Below are positions 1 through 10,850 of a stretch of DNA of 64,000 nucleotides, in pieces. The position numbers and the translations under genes were made by a program. The stretch lies in the NCBI RefSeq assembly GCF_022605725.1, contig NC_065554.1, positions 5,041,100-5,105,099 of the forward strand, given 5' to 3'. Source of the stretch: Anthonomus grandis grandis (taxonomy: Eukaryota; Arthropoda; Insecta; Coleoptera; Curculionidae). Under the pieces are notes generated by a model. It was not told the DNA's origin. It did no database searches and saw only the letters and a list, made by a program, of their open reading frames with translations. Position 1 is the stretch's first letter; every line of letters starts with the position of its first letter.

Positions 1-2313
1 ATATGTGTGACTTTATTATAGTTCCTGGTTTCTTAAAAAAATACAAATTAAAAAAGTTTTCATACTTTTGGCCATCACTGTATGATTCTTAATAAAACTT
101 AAATTAGAAACTTATAGTATCCTAAATTTTTTATTAATTACTTTTTTTTAATGTACTTTTCAATTACATTTTATTTCAATTTTTTTTTAAATCTATAACA
201 TTATTACCTATTAAAATAATTCATCTAAAATTCAACAATAATTTGTTACAATTTCAAACTATAGGTAAATAATAAAATCTAAATTTAGTATGAATAAAAA
301 TTTAGTAACAAAATGTATTTAACGACAAAATTATTTTTGTCGTTTTTAATTTAAAATGGACACCCTGTATGCACTATATGCAACATTTTAACTAAATTGA
401 TGGCTATACAATTTCCAAAAAAATACTAGAAAAATTGTAATATAATACACATAAATTATAGGAAAATCAAAGTCTATTTGGACAACTAAAACATAAAAAA
501 ATTACTAATAGATATAATAACTATCAAGAGAAATTAAAAACCACTTAGAAAGAGAAAACAAGTGCTTGATATAATTTAAAAAATCTTATATTAAATGAGG
601 AATGTCTAACATAATTTAATATATGATACATTCTTTCTAATATACCTACCAGGCAACAAATAATCTGCTTCAAAATGTAAATATATTTTGACTGCCTTAT
701 CTCTAATAAAGTACAATTAAGGTTATTCTGTACACAATTCGCTGCTTAACTGGCGTCTCGGAAAGCAACAAGCAGTCATAAATTCGTTTCATGCAAAGTT
801 AGTTACCTCCCATGTAGGATAAATGTAAGATAGTTATGATCGAGTCACATAAATTACTCCATGAAGATAAATCCTGAAATGTCTACAACCAGATTGGAGC
901 GAGATACGTATAACTCTGATGTTTGCATCTTAAATGAATACTTTACGAGTAGATAAGAAATGTTTTATAATAGTTTTATGTTTTGTATACTTTTATTAGG
1001 CGCACCTGAATATTTAGTTTAATAAGGAATTAGTTTGAAAATTATCGTTAATTATTACAAAAATAAATTTGGTCCAAAAGTACATAAGATAATTTTTCTC
1101 TAATAGTGAGCTTCCAGGAATATTAGATTATATGTACTAGAAACTTACTTGAATTCCTAACTAATAATAAAAAAAAACATTCCGATGAAAGTTAATTAAC
1201 AAGCAGTCACTGATTCCATTCCGGTTTTAGGGCTGCCAGATTTAATTTGCAGTAGTATTTATAAATAAATGATTTTTTACTACTGTACTTAAGACATTAA
1301 AAATTTGTTTTTAATAATAATATCAAAGACCATTTACATCATAAATAAATACATTTAAATGATCATTTTTTTCGCAGCACTATGGATTCTTCAAAAGTTA
1401 TTTAATACAATTTTACTATAAGATACAATTTTATATTAAGTATGGTTAAATAAGAACATGATTAAAGAGTAGTCCATGCATCTCTCTCCAATTACGTAGA
1501 TGCTTATTAATAGAGTAACTAGGCCCTACAAGTGTCAGACTAACTTATTATGACTAGTTATCCTTGTCCAAGCAGATGGAGAGCTAGGCAATAAAACTGA
1601 CATTTTCCAAATAGAATTTGATGCTTGTAGAATGCTTTTGATCATTAAAAATGTCCATTAAAAAACTATAATATGTGCATACAAATTGCGTAACATATAG
1701 CAGCTGTCGATGCTAGTAATATTGTTATTAGATATAATGCAAGTTATTATTACCTAAAAATAAATCATAGTTGTTGTAACCACTGGACGATTTTATTATT
1801 TCAGTTAAAATATTTTGAATAAGAAAAAGATGTTACATTCTTCTAAGATCTACTTATTGAATTTTAAAGAAAAGCTTGTAAAAAGTTACGTCTTTAGTAT
1901 TTTTTACTTCTAATAGATTTGAAAATTTAAAAAAAGTATTGGTATAGAAACGAGAAAGTACTAGGGATAAATATAGTGTTCATAAAATATTTTTTAATTC
2001 GTAAATAAAATATTTTTAATTTGTTTAGTCATCAATAAAAGAAGATTTGTAATATTTATTTGTTTATTAGAATTTTCAAGATTAAATCTGTGTATGCTTT
2101 AAATTTTATATACTTTATTTTGATAAATACGATAAAATATTACCAATAAATTATATAATCCAAAGAGCTTGCAAGGTTTTGTTTATTTAAATAATATAAT
2201 ATCATTTAATTGAATTTAAATTTAAACTATGAAAAGAAATTAATTAAGCCCGATGAATTTATTTACCTAATTTTAAAATCTTGATAATTACACAATTACT
2301 AATGGATGAAAAT
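1..2313. other. AT-rich non-coding DNA
   Basis: No open frame with recognisable protein similarity on either strand. The stretch is mostly A/T runs. About 710-960 is less AT-biased and looks like unique host sequence, but nothing identifies it as a gene or regulatory element. Confidence 0.6.
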
Positions 2314-2641
2314 TTAACCCTTAATGTTCACACGTGGTATTGTTGTGGTAACAAGTTTTCCTGTTTTTTGGTTGTTAAAGCAGTTTTTGGGACCATGGGT
2401 GGTAAGATTTGCCTTTATATTAGAAATAAAATATCTAGGATGATATTAATGTTATCGCTAGAATGCAATTTTAAGAAAAAGGTATTAGTTTTATTGAAAA
2501 TATATGGTGTGCTCAGGGCGGTGACACCAGTCTCTTAGGCAAATAATTTTCTGAAAATTTCATGAGTATTTTTTTTACGGTTTTTTTATAGGATTTTATT
2601 TTTATTTACAGATAAATTTTATAACAAGCTTATAAATCCCA

Positions 2642-4467
2642 ACTCCAATGACCTGTATGATTATTTGTAAGAAATTCCTTGTGAGAACATTAGCGAGTTA
2701 GGAGATGTTAGTGAAGATGAGATTGAAGGGGACGCAGAAATAGTAGTCCCAACGGCAGCGGCGTCGCCAGCAATTGATTTGTTTGACATAGAAAATATGC
2801 CTATTATATTTGGGAATGATACTTTGTCCCAAGACGCTGATGCTGACTTAGCCGAATGGAGCAGTGAGGATGAGCTACCTTTGTGACTAATACAAGCCCA
2901 GGAAATTCGCAAAAAAACTATATGGACTAACTCCAACTCACACTGTGTTCGAAATTTTAAAGAATTTGGAGAAGAAATAGGACCAAACATTCCCACCGAT
3001 ATAGAAACTCCTATCGACATGTTTTTGCATATATTCCCTGAGCATCTGTTAGACCACATAACTTTTCAAACTAACTTATATGCCTTGCAAAGAAACGGAG
3101 GTAATAGTCATGCATTTACGCCTACTAATGTAAAGGAAATAAATGGTTTTATTGCAATAAATTTGATAATGGGCATAAGAAAGCTACTCAGCTACAAGGA
3201 TTACTGGTCCTCACGATTGGAAATGAGAGTGCCATTCATAAGTTCAATCAATAATGTCAAGAGACAGGTTTTCATGGATGTTAGCCAACCTGCACCTAAA
3301 CGACAACTCTGTACAGCCTGGCCGTGATCACCAAAACTTTGATAAGCTTTACAAATTACGGCCTTTGTTAGATGTATTATCTGAGACATATAAAAATTCT
3401 TTGAAACCAAGTCAACATCAAGCTATTGATGAGTCGATGATCCGATTCAAAGGACGAAGCTCCCAAAAATAGTATATGCCAAAAAACTAGTAAAACGTGG
3501 CTATAAAGTTTGGATTCGTTCCAAAAATTCAGGATACGTATGTCAATTTCAGATCTACACTGGTAAAATAGGTCAAATGACCGAAAAGTCCCTTGGTGGT
3601 AGAGTTGTTGGAGGCCTTACGAGAGACTTAGTTGGAAAAGGGTACGAAATACATTTTGACAATTATTTTAATTCGTTCGAGCTGCAAAAACAACTGCAAA
3701 CTGAGTTGATTTACGCTTGCGGTACCATCAGAAAAGATCGAAAAAATCTACCAACAGATCTACTAGATGACAAGCAGTTAACAAGGGGTGAATTCGATTG
3801 GAGAGTTAGCACTGATTAGTTGACATTTTTGAAATGGATGGATAATAGGCCAGTACATTTTTTAACTAATTATCTAGATCCATGCAAAAATCAATGGGTT
3901 TCCCGCAAAAAAAAGATGGTTCCGCCGAAGATGTTACTTGTCCTGAACTAGTAAAGAAATATAATACGCATATGGGATACGTGGATAAGACGGACATGCT
4001 AAAAACTCTTTATGAGGTTGACCGAAAGTCGAAAAAGTGGTGGCATAGAATTTTTTTTTATTTTATAGATTTATTCTTAGTAAATGCATTCATATTGTAT
4101 GAAAAAAGAACGGATTCCAATGCGCAACTTTCGCTAAAACTCTTTCGACTTTCAGTGGGCCTAGGACTTGTGGGAGCTGAACAAGGTTTACCGAAAAGGG
4201 GTCGGCCATCAGCAACGGTGAATCATTTCAAACGTACTGTACCATACGAAATTCGGTACGACTCTTGTTCCCACATGCCTCTATATGGCAAGCCTGGAAG
4301 ATGTGCTTTTTGTAGTACCAAGGCGGAACCTCACCAATCAAGATGGTATTGTACAAGGTAGCTGTTGATATTACATTGATAAATAAATAAACATATTTAA
4401 TTATTGTTATTTCTTTAGGTGTGATGTTGCCCTGTGCCTTTCAGATAAGAAAAACTGTTTCCGTTAA
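2642..4467 (+). pseudogene. piggyBac transposase (DDE_Tnp_1_7 type), broken
   Basis: This would be the cut-and-paste transposase of copy 1. The frame starts in an acidic N-terminal region from about 2642. It runs through a core region at 3019-3327 (MFLHIF..., with YKDYWSS), then a block containing DESMIRFKGR (3254-3472), then HFDNYFNS, which carries a catalytic Asp (3577-3819). RPVHFLTNYLDP and MGYVDKTDMLK (3882-4361) follow, and a C-terminal Cys-rich domain ends with CTR/CDVALC across an intron. Breaks: in-frame stops near 2670 and 2883, frame changes near 3265, 3480 and 3900, and a stop at 3470-3472. The many lesions mark an old, dead copy. Confidence 0.85.
4358..4418 (+). other. 61-bp intron inside the piggyBac Cys-rich domain
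   Basis: The frame would stop at TAG (4359-4361) just after the residues WYCTR. A GT at 4358-4359 and a TTTCTTTAG acceptor ending at 4418 join it to a frame reading CDVALCLSDKKNCFR and then a stop. The joined residues supply the missing cysteines of the C-terminal zinc domain, so this is a genuine intron of the transposase gene rather than a truncation. Confidence 0.75.
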
Positions 4468-4689
4468 TATCATACCAAATACATTTTTTATAATCAATGT
4501 ATTTTTCTAGCAATAAAAAATTAGTTTTTGCCAATTTTTTTTTGTTTATCTCCTAGTGTCCTTAAAGTGAACACACCTCATTGTAACTAACTCATATGCA
4601 AAAAAAAAGATTTAATCTTTAATTAATTGAGCAAAACAAAAATTTTCACCAAAAGTTAAAAAAAAGTAAATCCGGCCTCAAAGGGTTAA

Positions 4690-6164
4690 CAATAAATTAG
4701 TATTAAAAATATATTTCCGTTTTGTTCTAACCTACCTAGAAGGTATTTCAGGATTTTTATAATATTAACCAGAATAACATATTTAGGCAGCAACTAATTA
4801 GTTTAAGCAAATCCAAATTTTATTATAGCTACTATCCAAATTCAGCGGATGGTCCATTTAGAACCGTCCATTAAGAGCAACTTAGTTCGACGAAATAATG
4901 TAATTACAGGATATTAAGCCGAGTTAATTATCTGGTCCACATACGATTAATTTACTTGGTATTAACCAACATATAATACCGTGGGTATGTATCTCTAGAT
5001 TGGGGCCTTTATGAGAGAAATGTATGTTTATGTTATCAACCAATTTCATCTACGAGCAGCTCTATATGTATGCGCCGCTGGACCAGATCCAAAAAGCATT
5101 AGATTGCATTATGTCAGATGGTCGCGTTTTGGTCTCGGCAATATTCAAATTACCAACGTAAATAAATTATTGTACATATCGTATTTACATTTTAAAGTAG
5201 TACATTTAATTTAAGTAGCGCATAAATTAAACATAGGTTTAAAGTAAAAAATCAATGTTTAATAAATGTGAACTCATTTAATAATTTTATTGAAAGAATT
5301 ATGGAAAATAGTAGTATACATACCAGGAATGATAAGTAGAATTTGTAATGATAATTTGTTTTTTCATATTGAAAGGTTTAAATTCATTCCAAATCGTGAT
5401 AAATATGTTACTGTCCTAAAAAATTAAAAGGTCGATTTATTTATTATTTATTTTGCACACTTATTTTTTCACGTGTCTTTTCTGTTTAATTGCCAGCTTT
5501 TTATTAGCTTAGCTATTTATAAAATATTTAAATACATAAAAATTATCTAATATTACTTACATCATTATTTACTTATGCTTTATTTTTATATATGCAGCAA
5601 ATGAATCCTCCGTGATAGCAAACTAAACCTACATTAAAAAACGCTTTTGATGGATCTTATAAATTATGAAAAGACTTTGGAATCAGTATCTCATAATTAC
5701 CTATTTGCAAGTGTAAAAGTTATATCAAAAGTATATTATTTAAATCTATTGTAAACAGAATTTTTAAAGATTATAAAGTTTAGTTAGAAGGAACCTGCAT
5801 ATCAAGTCTTTCGTTAACACAAGACAAATCAGAAGTTTTGCCAATCTCCATTGTTTTCAAAAAATTTATCCATATATATTTTCCATCTTCCATACTGTTA
5901 TTCAAATTAAATTATTTTATGATTATACAAACGAAAAAAAAACAGAATTCACTTTTAGGAGATGATTTGCAAACGCTAGTAAAAATTTTACATGGACAAT
6001 AAGCACTACATTTTTTTAAAGGAGCAAAACTTACCATAACTTTTTTGCATAAAAATAATATGTATATCCTTAGTTAAAAGCCGATAATTTAAAGATACAG
6101 GATTGTCAAATCAAAAACAGACAAGGCTAATATTTCATATACCACTTGTTAAAAAAATCGCTCG
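4690..6164. other. Non-coding spacer
   Basis: No recognisable coding sequence. About 4860-5200 is less repetitive than its surroundings and contains a 67-codon open frame at 5011-5214 with no family resemblance that I can name. The rest is A/T-rich. Confidence 0.5.
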
Positions 6165-6918
6165 GACCCGTCAATTTTTATTTTGAAACTGAAACAATTT
6201 GTGCATAATCTTAAATGAAATTAGGAGCATCTTTTTTTTTGTAAATTGTATGCAGCTATTTTTGAGGAAATAAAATAAAAAAATAATTAAAATAACGATT
6301 TCTTTTTATTAAATAATTGAAAAAAATGTGAAATTCGTTAGTTTTTATATCGAATAAGTCATTTGTGATTTATGTTGAACTTCGTCACAAACTTTATCCC
6401 TTAAACGAAAATGGGGCAATACCTTAATTTAATAGTCATCAAATCTTTTTTCAGCATAGTTAATCTCACCTAACAGGTGTAAATGAAAATGTAAATTCTA
6501 ACTTTATCAATTAATAATTGCTAGTTTTTTTGTGCTGTGGAAGGCTGTTGTTGTAGCTCTTTTTTTTTCTTACAAATTCCGAGTATTTACATTAAGTTTG
6601 TTTACTTCTAGTTTATTCAACGGCAGAAAGAGTATCGCCGATTAAACCATAATACAAAAATGGTAGATGTGCTAATGTTGTATCTAAGATATTTAATCAA
6701 ATGAATTCAGATAAGCATGTTCACCGAAAATACAGAATTAGGCCGATGGTAAAGCTTAGGGAGTGTTTATAATTAATGATCAGTTGCAAACTGAAAACTA
6801 ACCGCTTTAAATCGATGGATAGTTAGAAACAAACCTATGCAAATTGCTATTTTTGGCCATGACATTAAGCATACGTTGGATGACCCTACATTAAGCACCT
6901 TTACTGTGTAGCATATCT

Positions 6919-7083
6919 CGTATGAGCATTCGCAGAATTTTAAAGATACATAAATTTCACCTTTACAAAATTTATCTTGTACAACAATTGAACGAAGATG
7001 ATTTTGATAGACCTTTGGAAGGTTATGACCGAACAAGTAATAAATAAACTAAATTAAGTACTTTACATTTGCTTTTCCAATAT
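6919..7083 (+). pseudogene. Mariner transposase, first piece (outer element)
   Basis: The frame reads SIRRILKIHKFHLYKIYLVQ followed by QLNEDDFDRPLEG. This is the linker between the helix-turn-helix and the catalytic core in this mariner group (compare HPYKxQPVQE in the inserted element). It reaches the insertion point at LFQ. Upstream sequence (6530-6900) should hold the DNA-binding domain but is too decayed to read. Continues at 8763. Confidence 0.65.
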
Positions 7084-7084
7084 A

Positions 7085-8760
7085 CAGTGTGGTGACTTTA
7101 ACTGGAATAAATTCAGTTAAAACTAATCAAAACTCTCATTGAAAAGAGCCCTTTTTCTTGATTAAATTGCCCTATTTACTTTTGTGATTATCTAAAGGAG
7201 AAATACCAAAAAGAAATAAAAACCATTAAAATATTAAAAGTTGCGTTTAATGTATAAGATGCTCAAAATGAGCACCATTTACTTGTTGGCAAAGCCCAAG
7301 ACGAGAATAAAATTCGTTTCTGACATTTTCTAACACTTCTGGAGATATTTTTCGGATTTCTTGCCTAATACGTTCTTTGAGTTCGTCTAGGTTTCCTGGT
7401 TTGCTCATATAAATTTGACTTTTCAAATGTCCCCACAGAAAAAATCAAGTGGGGTGAGATCGGGAGAACGTGCCGGCCACTCGATTGCACCCCTTCTACC
7501 AATCCATCTGTTTGGAAAATTGTCATCTAAATACTGGCGTACATTACGGGCATAATGTGGGGGAGTACCATCCTGTTGCATCCAGATTCTTTCATCATTC
7601 AAATCTGGATCGAAGTGACTCGGATATAAGGCAAGTAAGACTGGAACTAGTTCATGTTCAAGAAATTCTAGATATTTTTCCCCAGTTAAAGTAAATATGG
7701 GCTCTATAACTTGCCTGCCAATTATACCAGCCCAAACACTAGTTTTCTGGGGATATTGTGTATTAGTTTTCCTTACCCAGTGTGGGTTCTCGTCAGACCA
7801 GTAGCGACAGTTCTGCTTATTAACATGGCTATTTAGGGTGAATGTAGTCTCATCAGAAAAAAGGATCCACTCCGAAGATATGCTATTTTCGTCAATGGCG
7901 TTCATCGTTAATACACAGAACTGAACTCTGCGATCTGGATCGTCTTCCAAAAACTCTTGAACGGGTTGCATTTTATAAGGTCGTTTGTTTGCACTTTTAA
8001 AAATTTTTAGCACAGATTTACGACGAATAGAGTTTTCGCGAGCTACTCTTCTGGCTGCAGTAACCGGATTTTCTTCTATCGCTAACAATCCATTTAATTG
8101 GGTGTTTTCATCGATTTTAGAAGACCTTTGTCTTGAAACATCCCTCACGTGCCCAACTTTTCGAAATCTGCTTTCGATTTTACTAACCGTACCTTGGTTA
8201 ATAGGTGGCAAATCTGGATATTTCTGCCTGAATAAGTGGACAACCTCTAGCTGAGTACGACTTCTGTTCTCATAACCAATCATCATTAAGATTTCAATCT
8301 TGTGGGATTCGGATAAATAAGGCATTTTTTCAATATAAATTAACTTATTTAAAAACTGGTTGAAATTCACTTTAACAGTGACACTACAACAATGTTAGGA
8401 AATGTCTTGATATCAATAAAATAAACAAACACGCCAAAAATTTACCAACACAAAATATTTCGAGACTTTTAATAATTTAATGGTTATTTTTTTTTCGTAT
8501 TTCTCCTTTAGATAATCACAAAAGTGAATAGGGCAATTTAATCAAGAAAAAGGGCTCTTTTCAATGAGAGTTTAAAAAAGTGGCTTTCCATTTGAAAAAA
8601 AGTTTGGTTTAATTTGGACCCTCCCTGTAGGTGAAAAAATATAAAAACTATCTTGAAATGTGAAAAAAAAATAAACAAAAATCGACGGGTCTCAGGAATT
8701 TTGCGAGATAAAATTTGATTAATTTTAACTGAATTTATTCCAGTTAAAGTCACCACACTG
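7085..8760 (-). mobile_element. DD41D mariner-type transposon with intact TIRs and TA duplication
   Basis: The termini start CAGTGTGGTGAC and are perfect inverted repeats for 38 bp (7085-7122 and 8723-8760). They are flanked by TA, and in fact by TATA at 7081-7084 and 8761-8764. A second inverted pair of 77 bp with one mismatch lies at 7130-7206 and 8497-8573. On the left it abuts the terminal repeat. On the right it is separated from it by about 140 bp. The body carries one transposase gene on the minus strand. End and TSD preservation make this one of the youngest elements in the window. It sits inside the older mariner at 6165-9760. Confidence 0.9.
7247..8370 (-). pseudogene. DD41D mariner-type transposase, one frameshift
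   Basis: Cut-and-paste transposase of the IS630/Tc1/mariner superfamily. A helix-turn-helix region (MPYLSESHKIEILMMIGY, YPDLPPINQGTVSKI) is followed by the DDE core: LFSDETTF (first Asp), WMQQDGTPPHY (second Asp) and RSPDLTPLDFF (third Asp). I count 41 residues between the last two Asp, hence DD41D, a spacing reported for rosa-like mariners. The likely start is the Met at 8325 (MPYL); an in-frame Met lies at 8370. One T appears missing from a T-run near 7440, giving FFCGDI and a stop. The other frame restores FFLWGHLKSQIYM and continues to CQQVNGAHFEHLIH and a stop at 7247. It would otherwise be nearly intact. Confidence 0.88.
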
Positions 8761-8762
8761 TA

Positions 8763-9260
8763 TATTAATTTTTTACTAAACGGAACTATTAACCGTCACA
8801 ATAGTCGATCTATGAGGTTTATACATAACCACTTGGGAAATTAAACGTCTGTGTTGAAATTTATGGCGATTGCTTAATTGATCTTTTTTTTTGTCCATGA
8901 AAATATAAATAGAGAACTGCATTTGCAAAAGAATTATTACAAAGAAGCGATCGGTCTTGCATTAACGGAAACATTAGAAAATAATAATATTAACTTCAAT
9001 AAGTTGGTGCACTTCCTCATTATACAGTTGTTCAAGAATATTTGAATCGACCGTCTCGTGGTAAATGAATTGGCCGAAGAGGACCAATAGAGTGGCCCGC
9101 AAGATCACCTGATTTAACCTTCTTAGACTTTTTTTATGGAGTGATTTTTAAAATAAGATTTATAAAACTTAGTCACAATCAATAAATATTGAAGCAATGC
9201 TTTATCAGCCATTTTGAACAAAATCTTTATTATTGTATAGATATTAAATGCCAACATTTT
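8763..9260 (+). pseudogene. Mariner transposase, second piece (outer element)
   Basis: Immediately after the inserted element the frame resumes with INFLLNGTINRHNSR, the region just after the first catalytic Asp in this family. Near 9000-9180 it reads VGALPHYTVVQEYL and then IGRRGPIEWPARSPDLTFLD. There is a TGA in place of Trp, and the second catalytic Asp is replaced (V in VGALPHY). It ends in frame-broken sequence. Old and non-functional. Confidence 0.72.
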
Positions 9261-9929
9261 AAGCACTTAATGCCATAAACAAAATTTACCTTTTGTATTT
9301 TTTTTTCTATTTTTTCACTAGCTTCGATGATAAATGTAATGAGGAATGTAGAATATATTTCTTTTATACATTTTCTGTATTTTGTTATTGAACTTATTAA
9401 AAAGAGAATTTAATAAACAATAAATTAAGGTATCACATAAAGCTTGAAACCATTTTTATTTAAGGGATGATGCTTATACCTGCGTGAGGTTACTGATGAT
9501 GAATTTATTTTTAAAATAAAGCATAAAAGATTTTTCCGATAAAAACATTAACAGGTTTTATTATTTGTTTAAGAACAGCAAGAAGAAGAGGAGAAAAAAA
9601 TCAAAAATTGTTCAATAAAGAGAAATTCGCTTTTAATTATTCGTTTTCCCGATTTTCTCAAAATGGCTGCATACAATTAAAAAAAAGATGCGTTAAAAAG
9701 AAAATTTAATTATCTTAAAAAAATGTATCACTTGACGTCTAATCCTATTTAAGATCTTTGGTTGGATCTCACCCCCGCGACCTTGATATTTCGTCAAATA
9801 TGAAATATCAAAGCTAATGATATAAACAAGATTCACAATTTTTTATTTACCAAAAATTTTTATCTTCAAAACTATGGAACCATACTTCTATTAAGTGCAA
9901 CAGTAGAAAACATTAATAGTTATTCGAAA

Positions 9930-10850
9930 TGTCTTAGTACAACCTAACTATACTGATGTCGACAGAAAATTGATACTCGTTTTCAATTATTTCAAATGCT
10001 GCCCTAATTCGTCAAATTAAGTCTTTTCCTGTTTTTAGTGAAGTTGCGTAGACCAAACACTTTATATGTCGTCTCAAAAAAAAATTAAGTGACGTTAAAT
10101 CGGGTCACCTATGAGACCTATAAACTGCTCCATTACTGGCAATCCAACGGTGCCGAAGCCGCTGAGCCAAATCCTCACGTACTTGTACAGCAAAGAGAGT
10201 CGGCGCTGCATCATGCTAAAACCATATTTGCTGTCGAACGTTTATTGGAACATTTTGAAGTAGTTCTGGAAGAATTTCCTTCAAGAAACGCTGGTCAGTA
10301 GGTCCTGTTAACCGTTTTGGTAAAAGATATGATTCAATTAATTAATCATCAGCCTATCCGTACGTTAACAGACCAACGTTGCTGATATTTTCAACGAAAA
10401 TTTACGTGGAGATTTTCGTCGTCCCAAAATTCTTACTAATAAGAATATCGTCTCTTGTGAAAGAGGCTTTTTCGATTTATAAAACATAGCGTAAAAAATT
10501 TGGTTGTGCAGCGATCTCATAAAGAAGCCATTGACAAAATTGCACTCTAAGATAAAAACCAGCTGCAGTCAATCATTTAAATTTTTGGAAGTGGTAAGGA
10601 TAAAAACGAGCAATAATCGTTTACCACCCGCCATTGATGGTTCGTTGGCAACTCGCCGAAGGACCTCTTTTTGAAATTCGAATGTTCTTGTGGTTTGAGC
10701 AACACCAGTATCATGCCTCATGTCGGTTTTAAACATGCCTCTCTCGGATGAATAGCAATAAACTTCTTTTATCCCGGATGCTGTCGTTCAGAACATTCTT
10801 GATATAACCGCGTATATTACAGTTGGTTTCACTATATGCCAAAAAAATTC
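9930..10850 (-). pseudogene. Mariner-like transposase relic
   Basis: On the minus strand, from high to low coordinates: TTRTFEFQKEVLRRVANEPS (end of the DNA-binding domain), much broken middle sequence, then HDAAPTLFAVQVREDLAQRL, HRWIASNGAVYRSHR and PDLTSLNFF with RRHIKCL. The HDAAP and PDLTSLN blocks match the second Asp and the terminal catalytic block, where the final Asp is now Asn. No termini were recognised. Badly decayed. Confidence 0.6.

Larger units (their letters stand above)
2314..4689 (+). mobile_element. piggyBac-like DNA transposon, copy 1
   Basis: A TTAA at 2314-2317 is followed by CCCTTAATG. On the right, CTCAAAGGG is followed by TTAA at 4686-4689. This is the arrangement expected of a piggyBac element flanked by duplicated TTAA, giving an element of 2318-4685. 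Only about five terminal bases (CCCTT/AAGGG) are clearly inverted, so the ends have diverged or the terminal repeat is short. The interior encodes a broken piggyBac transposase in the same orientation. The ~320 bp before the coding part hold no recognised motif. Confidence 0.78.
6165..9760 (+). mobile_element. Old mariner-like element, host of a younger insertion
   Basis: The left end (about 6180-6335) and right end (about 9590-9760, reverse complement) share a diverged inverted repeat of roughly 130-150 bp. It includes GCATCTTTTTTTT and TTGTATGCAGC (about 6228-6275 and 9655-9695). Between the ends, plus-strand transposase pieces lie either side of an inserted element at 7085-8760. The first piece is at about 6919-7083 and the second at 8763-9260. 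Without the insert the element would be about 1.9 kb. The exact outer boundary and target duplication could not be fixed by eye. Confidence 0.65.

Noticed and set aside
2281..2538. 85-codon open frame at the left end of piggyBac copy 1
   Set aside because: Lies in the 5' region of the element, starts from a non-ATG codon and shows no domain. Considered chance.
7470..8254. Plus-strand open frames across the DD41D mariner
   Set aside because: Antisense shadows of the minus-strand transposase.
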